DNA of 64,000 bases from Microcebus murinus (lineage: Eukaryota; Chordata; Mammalia; Primates; Cheirogaleidae), in the NCBI RefSeq assembly GCF_040939455.1, contig NC_134106.1:38896001-38960000 (forward strand), read 5' to 3'. Shown piece after piece: positions 45,646 through 57,919 of the stretch (its first letter is position 1; each line of letters begins with the position of its first letter). The translations under genes and the position numbers were made by a program. Below the pieces are notes generated by a model. It was not told where the DNA came from. It made no database searches and worked only from the letters and a program-made list of their open reading frames with translations.

Positions 45646-45734
45646 CCTGGTAGTCAAGTTTGCACAAGAAAAGTAGGACCTGCGGATTGATGAGGGGAGG
45701 AAGGAAGGGGAACTGATACTCATTGAATGTCTGT

Positions 45735-45868
45735 GCTAGCTACTGTGTCTGGCACTTTATAGCCATTTCAGTTAATCCTCACACCAATGCAATAAGATAG
45801 GTTGTTTGTTTTTCCATTTCAAAATATTGAAACTGATTCTTAGAGAGGTTAAGAAATTTGCTTAATGG
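45735..45868 (-). mobile_element. MIR SINE fragment (antisense)
   Basis: 'tgtctggcactttatagcc', 'gttaatcctcacaccaatgc' and 'ttagagaggttaagaaattt'. Confidence 0.75.
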
Positions 45869-46174
45869 GACCCTCATCTAAAGTCATTCTGAATGGAAAA
45901 ACTCACCACACTCTGAAAGTCAACCCAGCACCAAGTAAACACCAAAACATGGATCTTTACCATGTTGTTTCCCAGAAGACTGACTCAGAGAGCATGTGGA
46001 GGCTGAATCAAAGTGGGCTGGGTGGCATGGCTGTGCATCTGCATGGGTGCTGAGGGAGGGGCTGGCTGCCCAAGGCCTGAGTGACTCTGGTTTCAGGCTC
46101 AGAAGCCCCTTCCTCTCCTGGTGGGAGAGGAGTTGCGGCCAAACCCTCAGCAGAGCTGTCCTAAAACGCTGTGT
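45869..46174. other. Intergenic unique stretch
   Basis: Nothing recognised. Confidence 0.4.
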
Positions 46175-46185
46175 AAAGGACAGGT

Positions 46186-46594
<409 letters not shown>

Positions 46595-46605
46595 AAAGGA
46601 CAGGT

Positions 46606-48184
46606 AGGGCCTAGGCCCAAGCCAGCTGGCCCTGTCTACTGTGGCCGTTCTCCCCTCTCTTGCCTCCCCACTGGCTACAGATGACACCAGAGCCTTGTCT
46701 AGGAGACTTGTGGAGTGAGGCACCCATTGGCAGGCTCCACCCTCATAGAAGAAGTCACCTTAACTGCTCTGTCCTCTTGGGGGCCGGGCTTCTGACAAAC
46801 CACTACGGTGCTTAGCCTTTGTGTCCTGCTGCCCAGCTCTCCAGGTGCCAGTGAGACCTGCTAGTTCTGCCTTTAGCCTGGTCATCAACAGCCCTCCACA
46901 GGGCTCTGTCACCAGTCATCTGCACTGTAGTGTAAGTGCAAACCACAGTGTCTCCTTCCTTCCCAGTTACTTATACTTCAAGTCATACTATGGAGAATAA
47001 ACGTCAGCCAGCACAAAAACCCGGTAATCCTCTTCATTTGTATTTGTACAGCTTTCAGTAGCTGACATTATTTTTTTCACATATGTTGTCTCTTGGGGAT
47101 GGATTAGTATAACCCTGTTTTACTTGCATTCCTGGGAGAGACTCATAGGCTTACAGGCTCTGGCAGGCCCAGATAGTGCTGGCCTGTGTTAGTCCAAGGA
47201 CCCTCAGGGGTTCCTTATGGGCTTTGGAGTGGGTGCTTGGATCCTGGAACACATCCCCAAGGTTGGGGACAGAGTTTGCCCTTTGTCATCCACCAGGGGT
47301 TGGCAAGGTGGAGAAGAAACTTCCCGTGAGGTTGCGAAGACTTGAGGCACTTGCGTCAGACCTGGAATTCTGTGGGGAGAGACACTTCTGGGTATGACAC
47401 AAGATAGAGCCATGCGTGTACCATCGGACCTAGCTGGTCCCTGCGTCCTTGAGTGAGAGGGCTTCAGGGAAAGGAGACAGGCCCCTTCCAGGATGCTAGT
47501 AGGGGCAGTAATGTTGGTGGGGACAGAGCTGACAACAGGCTGTGTGGCGGTGGTGAGAGGGGCACATTAAGGCCTTTCCTGCTAGACACAGAGACTTAGG
47601 AAGGAGAAGGGGTGGCCACAGTGAGGCTCCTATGGGTACAATGAAGTCACCACAGAGAACACATTGGCTGCTTGGGCCCCTCTGTGAGGAAGGTGGCTGG
47701 GTCTTTTGGTCTGGAATCTTTGGTGCTCACTCTGCTGGGAGGGGCATGGAGCCCAATCAGCTGTGGCTTCCACTGCTCTTGTTTGGTGACTGGCCTCAGT
47801 TGGCATGACCTGGGGTGGCAGAGGCTGCCTACCAGTGAAGAACCAGGCCCAGGTGCACGTGTGTGCTGTAAGGACTAGCTCAGCAGACTTGGGGTGCTCA
47901 CACCCTGCAAGTTCGGAAGAAGGGACTGGCCCCTGACCTGCTCCTGGGAAATACCTCCAAGTGCTTGGAATACTCTGCCTGATAGGACTATCTTTGGACA
48001 ACTGAGAACTTGAGCCATGCTCGATAGTGTATGCTATCAATGTGATTTAAGGTAAACACCTGCCTATGTTCCCTTGAGGTCCTGGCCACACTGTATCAGT
48101 TTGACCTCTGGAGGGACTGAAGAATGAGAAGCTGAAGTCAGTTACATATGTGCTCCAGGAAGCTTCCCCTGCTGGCAATGCAGA
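46606..48184. other. Intergenic unique stretch
   Basis: GC-richer, with several overlapping frames (for example 47630-48040 minus, 136 codons) but no protein signature. Some old repeat pieces may be present. Confidence 0.4.
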
Positions 48185-48260
48185 TTGTTCAACTTGTAAT
48201 TTTCAACTTTACGATGGGTTTATCAGGACATGACCCCATCATAAGTCGAGGAGAACATGG
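48185..48260. mobile_element. Tigger/MER2-like MITE end fragment
   Basis: 'ttttcaactttacgatgggt' and 'gaccccatcataagtcgagg' resemble the inverted-repeat end of a MER2-type Tigger MITE. Confidence 0.55.
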
Positions 48261-48875
48261 GCTCTGTGCATTGTGACATCATAGCTGGTAGAATTAAGCC
48301 CTAGGAGAAGATGACTAGAAGCTTGCACCTGGTTCCTCCTGGATTCTGCTCTCTGCCCTTTTCCTTTGCTGACTTTAGTCTTTAGCCTTTCACTGTAATG
48401 AGCCATCGCCATGGGTACAGCTTTTCTGAGTTCTGTGAGTCCTTCTAGTGAGTCATTGAATCTCAGGGTGGTCTTGGGGACGCCCACCCCCAAAATGGTG
48501 CCTGGACTCGAACCTCATGTTTGTTTCCAAGGCCCCACAGCAGGCTGTCTTACCAATTTTCAGCACCAAGAAGTTGGTGTGGGAGTGTCATGTTGTTTTG
48601 TTTTGTAAGTGAAGAAAGGGAGATATGAAATGGGGGAGAGATGCCCTGAAATCTCACCACACAGGCAGCCAATGATTTGCCAGGGGGTTGCCCTTTAATG
48701 CCTCCTGGGTATAAGCCTTTGAGTCAGGTAATGTGCTGGTCACTTTGTCCTCAGCTGGCCATGAGTAAGCACTGGTTGTGGCCTTCCTGACACAGGCACT
48801 GAAAAAGATGAGGTGGGGGTTGAAGATGGAGATGTGTGAAGCAAAGAGATTTAATTCTTAAAAATTGTGCTACTT
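48261..48875. other. Intergenic unique stretch
   Basis: Nothing recognised. Confidence 0.4.
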
Positions 48876-49045
48876 TCATGATTTATCTCTTTTTATCCTC
48901 ATAAGTCTTGATGAAATATGTACTAACATTTTAAACTCCACATTATAGGTGAGAAAAGCAATCCTCAACAAGGCTATGACTTGCCCAAGTAAATGGTAAA
49001 GTGAAGACTTGGCTCTTGTTCCTGCAGAGATTCTGAGCTCCCAAG
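48876..49045 (-). mobile_element. MIR SINE (antisense)
   Basis: 'ctttttatcctcataagtct', 'cacattataggtgagaaaag' and 'tatgacttgcccaagtaaat'. Confidence 0.72.
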
Positions 49046-49109
49046 GGAAGGAATACACAGTTAGGAACCAGGATGAGAACAACTACAGAGCATCAAAGGA
49101 AAATGTGTG

Positions 49110-49470
49110 TATCAGTCAGGAGAGGCAAGGTTAAGCTGCAGTAACAAACAATCCCCAAATCTCAGTGGCTTAGAAACATAGAAGTTTATTTCTTCTTCAT
49201 ACAAATATACTGTGGCTCTGGTGACTCTCCAGGCAACTTTCTGTGGGACCCTCCAGGTGAGCTTGGATCACTGAAATGAGTAGTGGAGAGGACGTGTTAG
49301 AAGAGAAGGTGCCCATAAACAGCAGGAGTGTGGCAACCTCTTTGGGTTTGGGGTCAAGGCAACTTTTTCCATGGCTATGGCTTGGTATGGTAGAAAAAGT
49401 CAAGGCTCTCTGCCAGTGGTCCCAGCAGATCTGCTTCTAGTCCAGGTGTTTCCCACATAAAAAGCCTCCC
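49110..49470 (-). mobile_element. MaLR/MLT1-like LTR (antisense)
   Basis: 'gtatcagtcaggagaggcaa', 'gctgcagtaacaaacaatcc' and 'ctcagtggcttagaaacata' match the reversed end of an old MaLR-type LTR. Name tentative. Confidence 0.5.
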
Positions 49471-50439
49471 TGGTGTGCAGTGGATGAACTAGAACAGGGA
49501 ATGAAATGCCAGTGGTGCTCGGCTCCCTCCTTCTGTGGCCAGCTGCTTAAGGGGGCAATGGGAGCTGGTGGAAAATTCTTCTGGAATTTCTCCAGCAGGA
49601 GTGAAGCAAGTAAGTCCCATCAGAAGCAGCAAGCATGAGCCACGCAGACGTGGTACAGAGAAGAGCAGGGCAGCTCCCCGCCTGTCGGGCTGCAGGAGGA
49701 GCGAGGCAGTGGGGGGCTGACTGCCTTCAGGGAAAGGCATCACAGAGGACCACAGCGTCCAGAAGAAGGCTGGACCCTGGACTTCTGGGGCCAGAAAGCT
49801 TGATTCCACTCCGAGTGCTTTTGCATCACTCCCATTAACTTGTTGTTCAGGACTAAAAAAAAGTCAAACTAAGAACTTTTTCTGTTTTTATTATTTTGAT
49901 TTTTAGCCAATGAAAAGGAAAATCCCTTATTAGGGAGGGTAGGGGAGAGGATAGTGGGCTGGGGAGGGCCAGACATTCCATGTTCCTGGGACAGAGGCTC
50001 TCTCTGCTTTCTAGCCAGTAGAAATCTCCCTCTTGCCCTCTTGTCCCACGCTCTGGGTGCTAGAAGAGAATCAAGAGCAATTGGAACACAGAAGAAGGAG
50101 ACAGATTGAGAGACTCTTGGGAATCTTGGGGTGCTTGGTTAATAGTATTAGAAGTTGGGCTGGCAGAGACTCTGTCATTAAGTCATGCAAACATTAAGTC
50201 AACACTGGAGACTGAGCATTTGTTAGAAACTTAATGGAGGATGGCTGAAAATTTGCTTTTTAAGGGAAAGGTGTTGGTGGGGTTCCATCTCCATCTGCAA
50301 GGAGCCAAGGCTTTTCCCTCCCTCTGCTCTATCAGAACCTGGTCTCAGGAGAAGCTATACTGTGAGTCATTTACACTTTAATGTGAATATGTCATTGTAC
50401 CTTCTCTCCTGGAGGTGTCTGTATTCCAAGACTGAACTT
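49471..50439. other. Intergenic unique stretch
   Basis: Nothing recognised. Confidence 0.4.
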
Positions 50440-50774
50440 CTCTTTTCTTTTCTTTTTTTGAGACACAGTTTCACTCTGTTGCCTGGGCTAGAGTGCCATG
50501 GCGTCAGCCTAGCTAACAGCAACCTCAAACTCCTGGGCTCAGGCGATCCTTCTGCCTCAGCCTCCCGAGTAGCTGGGACTACAGGCATGTGCCACCATGC
50601 CTGGCTAATTTTTTCTATATATTTTTAGCTGGCCAATTAATTTCTTTCTATTTTTTTAGTAGAGATGAGGTCTTGCTCTTGCTTAGGCTGGTCTCGAACT
50701 CCTGACCTTGAGCGATCCTCCCGCCTTGGCTAGGGCGTCCCAGAGTGCTAGGATTACAGGTGTGAGCCACTGCT
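50440..50774 (-). mobile_element. Alu SINE (antisense)
   Basis: 'ccaagactgaactt' flanks both sides. The 5' end is lost (ends 'gagccactgctgaa'). Confidence 0.92.
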
Positions 50775-51130
50775 GAACCAAGACTGAACTTTCCTGTGAA
50801 AGTTGCTCTCACTGTGAAAGGCATTTCAGCCCTCAAGGATTGAAAAAGGCGATGATTTTGGAAAAAGGGACAGTGTTAGTTCAAATTTTTTCAGTTGCAA
50901 GTAAACCTAACTCAACCAAAGGGTGGAGTTACTGGTTTGCACTGGTGGGAAGAAAGTGGAGGAAGCTCCCAGAGTTGGAGGAAGAGCTGCAGGTGCCCAG
51001 CCAGGGGCCTGCCTCTGCCTCCCTTGGCACAGTGGGAAGATGCTCCCGGTGGTGGGGACAACAGCTGACTGACAGCTGCAGCAGGGAGCATCTGGTAGAT
51101 GGCACTCAGCATCTCCTCCACCCTCCTTCT
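50775..51130. other. Intergenic unique stretch
   Basis: Nothing recognised. Confidence 0.4.
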
Positions 51131-51500
51131 AAAGGTCTGTCATATACTGCAGAGGCTAGAAGACTGAAAACTACATTTCCCAGGCTCTCTTGTAACTACT
51201 AAACTGGAGGAGATCTAGATTCTGCAAATTAGATGCACTTGAGCAAGATTTGAAAGGCAGATTAGAGGAGGAGCCCATGCTTCGGCTGTTTTTTGCTAGC
51301 AAGTGGGGGTGTCTGTTTTTCTGGACTGGCTTCTTTATCATGGTGGCATCTGAAAAGGGCTGCCTCCTGATCAGAGGAGAAACAGCAATCCCCTAAGTGA
51401 CCTGGTTCTGTGAGTGCATCTCTCCTGATAGTTACGCCCAGAGCTCAACCTAGAGTCTCTCCAGCCTTCCCAGTGATGGTGGGAGGGGCATTTAATAGTT
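51131..51500 (+). mobile_element. Old LTR-like fragment (sense)
   Basis: 'actgcagaggctagaagact', 'actacatttcccaggctct' and 'aaattagatgcacttgagca' resemble the first part of old MaLR LTRs. 54655 has the same opening. Confidence 0.4.
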
Positions 51501-52389
51501 AAGGTTCGGAAGAAAATAAAGCCCATTAGAGAACATTGAGCACTGAGTGAAAGAGTTTATTGCCAAACAGGAAACTTGATTCAGGACAGGGCCTTGGAAG
51601 GCTATTCAGGATGAGGTTTGGGAAGGAGAAATGGGATAGGTCTTTTAAAACCAGAAGTGCGCAAATTTTCTGTCCCATAGCAGGAAAGCAAAATCTCTGG
51701 GTGATGCTGACTGGCTACCAGCGTTTCGGCTATGCAGGCAGTAGCTGGCTGGAGGCGGGCTGCTGTGTGCACACGGTACCGGGCTCAGGACTGCGGCGTC
51801 CAGGTGTAGCTCCTGAGCACATAAGACCCTGCCTGGGGACAGTGGCATCCAGTGCCCTGTGACATACCCGAGTTGGGATTATGTCCCCCAGCTGGGTCAT
51901 CAGTGCAAGGCAGGTGGCCAGGGTCAGAGTGGCGATAAATCTTTTTCTCCTTAAACACTGGCGATAAATCTTTTTCTCCTTAAACAAGCTAGACTGGATT
52001 CACCTGCATTAACCTGACTCTGCTGATGCACCCAGGCCTAATTTATAAACCAAGACAAGAAAGGGCTACTCCACCGTCTCTAATTCATGGAAAGCCAGGA
52101 AGCTTCTCTCCTGGCCTGGGGCATGTGCCCTCTGTTGGACCGATGGCTGTGTCTTTGCAGATTATTAATCCAGCCTCAGTGGGGACAGGCGGCAGGGGCT
52201 GTAGATAGTCTCATGCCACAGCCACCCCATCCCCTCTGCCTTGCTATCCTCTTATATGGAGGACTGAAAGCAAAACGCTCCATCCCCAGCCTTCCTCATA
52301 GGTGGCAACGACCATGTGACATCCTTCTGGTCAGAGAGATGCCAACTGAGAGTCCTAGGGAGGCCTAGGAAAAGGCTTGTCAGGAGAGA
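51501..52389. other. Intergenic stretch with a 29-bp tandem duplication
   Basis: Mostly unassigned. 'ggcgataaatctttttctcc' and the following 'ttaaacact' occur at 51931 and again from 51960, two nearly perfect copies. Confidence 0.6.
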
Positions 52390-52665
52390 ACATTTTTGGC
52401 CTTCTCCCTTACTTCTTGCTGCTAGTAACGTGGATGTGAGCCGTGGAGGTGTAGCTGCCATCTGGCACCTGAGGTGACAAGCCAACATGGAAAGGATGGC
52501 AGAGCGGGAAGGAGGAGGAGCCTCACTGTCAGTGCACCAGCCCCAGACCACCTGTGCCAGAGCTCTGGTTACAGTAAAGAAAAAACCCTGATTTCTATTC
52601 CTTTAAGCTACCCTTTGTTGCGTTTTCCCTTACTTACAGGTGAATGCTTTTCTGGCTGATACAGG
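52390..52665 (+). mobile_element. MaLR/MLT1-like LTR, 3' part (sense)
   Basis: 'tggaaaggatggcagagcgg', 'cctttaagctaccctttgt' and the end 'ttctggctgataca' fit the sense end of an old MaLR LTR. Confidence 0.5.
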
Positions 52666-53845
52666 AGGGACCCTGAGATTGACAGGCCCACTAGACCACA
52701 CCGATGGCTGGAGCTTTCCAGGAGGACAGGTATAGTGTTCCCAGAAGAAGGTGACAGGAGAGCACCCTGGACGCGCAAAGCCAAGGCTCCAGGATCTGCT
52801 CCGGGGACTCTGGGCACCCCTAGGCTCTCACTGCAGGGTTGTGATCCAAGCCAGGAATGTGAACAACTCAGCAGAACGCAGCGGGTCTGTGATCTGGCTT
52901 GGAGAAAAAGGACTTTAAGAACCTGCCTCAGGGCAATGTTAGGTGGAGGAGCAGGGAGGATGGGGTATAGGAGGAAGAGGTCTTTTACCACTGGTATCAA
53001 CTGCCTGCTGAGGTTTTGATAAACAAAGGATGTGGCTTATTCTTTGCCATGTTGAGGATAGGAAAGGAAGGAAGGGCCGGAGAAGTAGAGCTGGGTGAAG
53101 CACAGAGCAACCCAGTGCTCAGTGCGGGGCTTGAATCTGAAGTAGCCTGTCTAGGACTTTCTGAGCCCAGGGGCTACCTGGCCATGCGGCTGCAATCTTC
53201 CTGCTTCTATGGTCACCTACCGATACGTCCTAGCTCCTAGACTGTAGAGGACTGGATTCCTGTCTCCTTGACTCTGTACCCTCCATGGGGCCTAGCACAG
53301 AGCGTGCACACAGTAGGTTCTCATATATGTTTGTTGTGGACTGGACAGAGCTGTGGGCTAGCAGGAAGGATGTCTGGCTTCTGCTGTGTGAGCTCCTTGC
53401 TGGGCCCCGTTGACCTACGTCTGCAGAGTCAAGCAAGTGATCCATTCTTTGTTCCCTGTCTGCTGGAGCATTGCACGGTGACTGAGTTAAAGCGAGCAGC
53501 GTCATGGAGTTTTGCTTTGTGTCTTAATTACAGCAATTCATGGGACTAGGCTTTTAATATAAATATTTGTATACCTGTGCATGCATATATATATTTGGAC
53601 CAATGCCCTCATATGTGCACATACACGTATCCCAAAGAAATCTATCTCTAACCCTAACATCTGTGGTGCCCGTGGCGGGGGGGGGGGGGGCTCCCATTTT
53701 ACAGAGAGATGCCCGCAGAACATGGATGTCACCCACACTGGTGTAAAGTCATGTAATCAAATGCTTTCGCCCTGGGGGTGGGAGAGGGATGGGTGCCCCA
53801 TGGTGAATGGCAGGTTAGGGGTTTCCATAGTGGATAGGGAAGAAG
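52666..53845. other. Intergenic stretch with a G14 run
   Basis: MIR-like tail near 53278-53335 ('ggggcctagcacagagcgtg'). Homopolymer G at 53677-53690. Otherwise unassigned. Confidence 0.45.
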
Positions 53846-53992
53846 AGCTGTCCAATATGGTGGCCATATGCCACATGCAGTGATTGAGCACTTGAAATGT
53901 GGCTAGTGCAACAAAAGAGCTGAAAATTTAATTTAAATTCATTTAAATTTAAATAGCTGTGTGTGGCTAGTGGCTATCTATTGGATTGTGAG
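53846..53992. mobile_element. hAT-Charlie MITE of the 'GCTGTCCAATA' type
   Basis: 'agctgtccaatatggtggcc', 'gagcacttgaaatgtggcta', an AT palindrome and 'gtggctagtggctatctatt' are in order. It has near-inverted ends; the subfamily is not fixed. Confidence 0.72.
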
Positions 53993-54339
53993 ACTCTAGA
54001 AAACAGCACTTGTTCTTGGGGAAGCAGAAACAAATGAAAACAAGGATCTGGTGCTCACGAAGGTTCTCGCAGGGTGGAGTGTGTGCGTTGAAGCTGCAGG
54101 AAGCAGGAAGCTGGGCAGTCCTCAGCAGAGGACATTTCCTTCCATCCTGCATCCAGATGGCTGGTCCTGCTCCTCCCAGTCCTTGGAGGAGGAAGAATTG
54201 AAACAACTTATCCGAGCTGGGTCAGGCGCTTGGCAGATGTTTGCTGAGTGTGGTTCTGGATGGAAATCCCCAGGGAACTCTTACATTTTCTCCTCTCGTC
54301 CCTTCCCCTTTGGAACCTCAGAGCGGGGAAGCCAAATGG
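53993..54339. other. Intergenic unique stretch
   Basis: Nothing recognised. Confidence 0.4.
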
Positions 54340-54450
54340 CCAGCCCTTCATTTTGCTGGTGAGGAAAAGGAAACTCATGAGGGGAAGAGATCTGCTTGCA
54401 GCTCACTTCTGCAGGACAGATATGAATCTCACAACCAGGTGTCTGTTGCC
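54340..54450 (-). mobile_element. MIR SINE fragment (antisense)
   Basis: 'cattttgctggtgaggaaaa' and 'ggaaactcatgagggg'. Confidence 0.55.
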
Positions 54451-54654
54451 TTTTGGTTAAGCTTTTCTTTAGTGACCCTATAAGCCTACCTTCTGTGAAC
54501 ATTTCCCTTGAAATGAAGTAGGAAGCTGTCAAAAATGGAATAGGAGGGGCTGGGAATGTAACTTTCTTAACCCAGACTCCAGTTTTTACAGTCAAGAAAG
54601 CACCTGGGAGCTTCACGATGGTCCAGGTGTCCTCATGGGTGATGTGCCATTATA

Positions 54655-55404
54655 CACCTGCCTCTGAACTCTGCTGTGCATTGCAGAGGCTAGAGGTGTG
54701 CAAACTACACTTCCCAGGATTCCTTTCTGGCTTCCTTCCAAATGGGTTTGCCAATGGGGGTTCTTGTTCCGGGAACAGGAGGAGGGAGGAAAAAGAACGG
54801 CATTGACTCACTTCCTGTTTCTAGCTGAAGTCTGAGTCAGTCCAGCAACAGCAGGTAGCTGTGGCACCAGCCTCACTGTGACCCCTCAAAGGTCCCTCTG
54901 CAGCTGCATAATGTCCCCTTGGTGGCCTGAACATGGGTTGAACCCCGCCCTTCTTGAGAGTTCTAGCCCCATTTGGTACATGGTCAACTTGAATAAAAAC
55001 TAGTAACACATTTTCCAGATTTTCTTATAGCTACATTAGGTCATGTGATGAAGTTCTGGCCAATGGCAAGGGAACAAAAGTGATGTGTGCAGGTAGAAGT
55101 AGCTTGGTGGGCTGGGCATGGGTGGCTCACTCTGGGAGGCCGAGGCTGGAGGATCGCTTAAGGTCAGGAGTTCAAAACTAGCCTGAGCAAGAGCAAGACT
55201 CCATCTCTACTAAAAATAGAAAGAAATTAATTGGCCAACTAAAAATGTGTAGAAAAAATTAGCTGGGGATGGTGGCACATGCCTGTAGTCCCAGCTATCC
55301 GAGAGGCTGAGGCAGGAGGATTGCTTGAGCCAGGAGTTGGAGGTTGCTGTGAGCTAAGCTGATGCCACAGCACTCTAGCCAGGGCAACAGAGAGAGACTC
55401 TGTC

Positions 55405-55442
<38 letters not shown>

Positions 55443-55592
55443 AGTAGCTTGGTGCCCATGTCAGAGATCCAATATACTACATAGGTTATACTTGCACTCA
55501 TTCTTAATAGAGAGATGTGAACTTTTACTCACTAAAGCCAGGATTACTTTGAATCACTGTGAGAGCAGCTTGAATCTGTATCCTAACTAATA
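54655..55592 (+). mobile_element. MaLR-like LTR (sense) interrupted by an Alu
   Basis: 'aactacacttcccaggattc', 'catgtgatgaagttctggcc' and, past the Alu, 'ctgtatcctaactaata' follow the layout of an old MaLR LTR. The Alu at 55109-55440 splits it. Confidence 0.5.
55109..55440 (+). mobile_element. Alu SINE (sense) with 34-A tail
   Basis: Full A-tail 55407-55440, and 15-bp flanks 'agaagtagcttggtg'. About 15 bp near the start are deleted ('ggctcactctgggagg'). Confidence 0.95.
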
Positions 55593-55844
55593 TGTGGGAC
55601 CCATGATAATTAGATGTGGTAGCCCTGGTTCCCAAGAGTGTCACACTCCCCGGGAGCTGCTCTTGCTGAGGTCACTGCTATGCTCCTTCATTAAATCCAG
55701 TGGGTACTTTTTTCATCTTACTCTCTCAGTGGCATCTGGCACTTGTTCCTTCTTGAAACCCTTCCTTCTGTTGGCTCTGTGGCATCCCATGTGCTTGGTT
55801 TTCTCCTTTGTCTGTTTTGGCTTTTTCTCCTGCCTGTCCCTTAA

Positions 55845-56192
55845 CCATTTCAGTATGAGTGTCGGCTATAGTCGACAGCCACAGATGAATGCGCACAGCG
55901 ACTTTAGCCAACAGCTATGATATGACTTTTCTAGTTTTTCATTTATCAAAATAAAATTGTGAGCATTTAAAAATAACATAATAAAAACATATATGTAAAT
56001 GTTACCTATTCTGATTTACATTACAAGTAAAGCTGCCTGTAAAGTAAAACAAGCTTTCAGTGCTTTCAAGCTTTCCTCATCACACAAGAGCAAAACGGAT
56101 TCATCGTCAATGCACAACACAAACTATCGTGCGGACTCTGAGTGCCGGCTGTGGGCAAGGTTTCGCGGCTGGTGAGCGCCGTACGGAAGTGG
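55845..56192. mobile_element. piggyBac-type MITE flanked by TTAA
   Basis: 348 bp lies between TTAA at 55841-55844 and 56193-56196. The left end CCATTTCAGTATG and the right end (complement) CCACTTCCGTACG match at 10 of 13. The interior is partly CpG-rich at its right end and has no transposase frame. Non-autonomous piggyBac elements of this kind are known from mouse lemur. Confidence 0.82.
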
Positions 56193-56696
56193 TTAAAAAA
56201 GTGGGTAAAAAAGGTCATGATCCTTTTTATTTCAGTCTACACACTCAGAGCCTGAGTGATTTAATTTACCATCTTGATGCTAAGAACTTCCAAAATGTTT
56301 GTCCAGCCTAGATTATTGTTCTGAGCTCTAGACTCTAGCCAATGGCTTAATGGAACCCCTTGGGATGTCTCATGGGTCACTCAAGCCCAACTTCTCCCTC
56401 ATTGAACTTATCATCTCTCTTCTGTTCCTTCCCCTGTGTTCCCAGGCTTGGTGGTTGCACCATTGTCTATGCAGCTGCTCAGCCTGAGACCCGGGTCCCT
56501 CCTAATTCCTCTCTTGGTCTTATGGCCCATGTCCAGCCAAATCATCAATTCTATTGATCTCCTTACTCTCACAGGTGTCTCTCAAATCTGTCTGCATCTC
56601 TCTGTTCTCACTAGCACTACTTTTGGCGCCCCTCCTGCCACCCCCTTTCCTCCTCCAGCCCTGCAGCCTCAGTCCTCTTCTGTATCACAGGCATCC

Positions 56697-57020
56697 TTTT
56701 TTTTTGAGACAGAGTCTCACTCTGTTGCCCCTGCTAGAGTGCTGTGGGGTCACCCTAGCTCACAGCAACCTCAAACTCCTGGGCTCAAGCAATCCTCCTG
56801 CCTCAGCCTCCCAGGTAGCTGGGACTACAGGCATGTGCCACCATGCCTAGCTAATTTTTTCTATATATTTTTAGTTGGCCAATTAATTTCTTTCTATTTT
56901 TAGTAGAGACAGGGTCTTGCTCTTGCTCAGGCTGATTTTTGAACTCCTGACCTTGAGCGATCCACCTGCCTCGGCCTCCCATAGTGCTAGGATTACAGGC
57001 ATGAGCCACCACGCCCGGCC
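56697..57020 (-). mobile_element. Alu SINE (antisense) inside the L2
   Basis: 'gagacagagtctcactctgt' to 'ccaccacgcccggcc', little diverged. Confidence 0.94.
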
Positions 57021-57330
57021 TTCAAGCATTCTTAAAGCACCTCTACCAGCTCCCCATTGTCTTCAGGATTAAGCAAAAGTTCTTTGCTTTGGCTTACAAG
57101 GCCATTCATGATCTGGTCTTTCATCACCTCCCTTCCCCTGCAGGCTCCAGTCCTGCAAAACAACATGCAGTTCCCCAAACAAGCCCCCACTTTGCTTTCC
57201 ACATGCTGCTCCTCTGCCTGGAATGTTCTTCCTGCTCCTGCTGGGCAGGCTCCCTGCAGCTCTCTCTCTCAGGCTCAGCTTGGACAGCTCCTTTTGAGAG
57301 CCTCCCCTACCTGCCCAGGCTGCCTGTGGA

Positions 57331-57462
57331 CACAGAGCCCTCAGCATGCTGCTCTGCAGTGCCCTGTCTCCTGTCAACTTCCACAAGCCTGGAGTCCAGG
57401 GCCAGCAAAAGCTGCCCCATCTTTCTCACCCTGTCTCTCTAGCCACAGAGGTGGCTGGTCCT
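57331..57462. other. Short unassigned gap
   Basis: C/T-rich, possibly the decayed end of the L2. Confidence 0.4.
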
Positions 57463-57600
57463 AAATTGGACAAGTTACTTTGATCTCTCTGACTCAGGAC
57501 AAAATGGGGAGAAAGCTGCAAATTACCAGGGTTAGCGAGAGGATTCAATGAGATAAATATGCAAGTCTCTTGTCCAGGGGCCCGGTCTGGTAAATATAAG
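57463..57600 (+). mobile_element. MIR SINE (sense)
   Basis: 'ggacaagttactttgatctc' and 'gaggattcaatgagataaat'. Confidence 0.75.
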
Positions 57601-57919
57601 TCCCCTTTACTTATCTCCTTGATATAGTCATAGAAAGGTAACTGACCATAGAAGGAAGAGGGTTGACAGTCCATCCGTGGATCGCCGGTTGGGAGTCTAA
57701 AATGTCATAGAAATCACAGTCCTTAGAACTTGAAGCTGAGTATCATCTGGACAACTTCATGTAGATAAAACACCCACCTGTGTCCACTGCACAGCTAGAG
57801 ACCCCAACAGAGAGGGGAGCTGGTAGGCGACCAGAATGCAGGCCCCTCCACCACTGCAGCCTAGCTAATGGGTTTTAGCTGGAAGCAGGGTAAGAGGAAG
57901 CCCTTTTTCCAGAAACATT
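57601..57919. other. Intergenic unique stretch
   Basis: Nothing recognised. Confidence 0.4.

Larger units (their letters stand above)
55650..57330 (+). mobile_element. L2 LINE remnant (sense) with two nested insertions
   Basis: 'gctcttgctgaggtcactgc', 'ttccttcttgaaacccttcc', 'cagtctacacactcagagcc', 'taccatcttgatgctaagaa', 'aaatcatcaattctattgat', 'ccccattgtcttcaggatta' and 'acaaggccattcatgatctg' run in L2 reverse-transcriptase-to-3'-end order. A piggyBac MITE and an Alu interrupt it. Confidence 0.75.

Noticed and set aside
45353..45723. Long His-Pro-Ser-Ile-rich minus-strand frames
   Set aside because: They are translations of the GGAT tetramer array.
47630..48040. 136-codon minus-strand frame
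   Set aside because: Composition and surroundings look random, overlapping frames exist on the other strand, and no domain or splice context is visible.
56436..56903. 155-codon plus-strand frame
   Set aside because: It runs from the L2 remnant into an antisense Alu, so it is repeat-derived.
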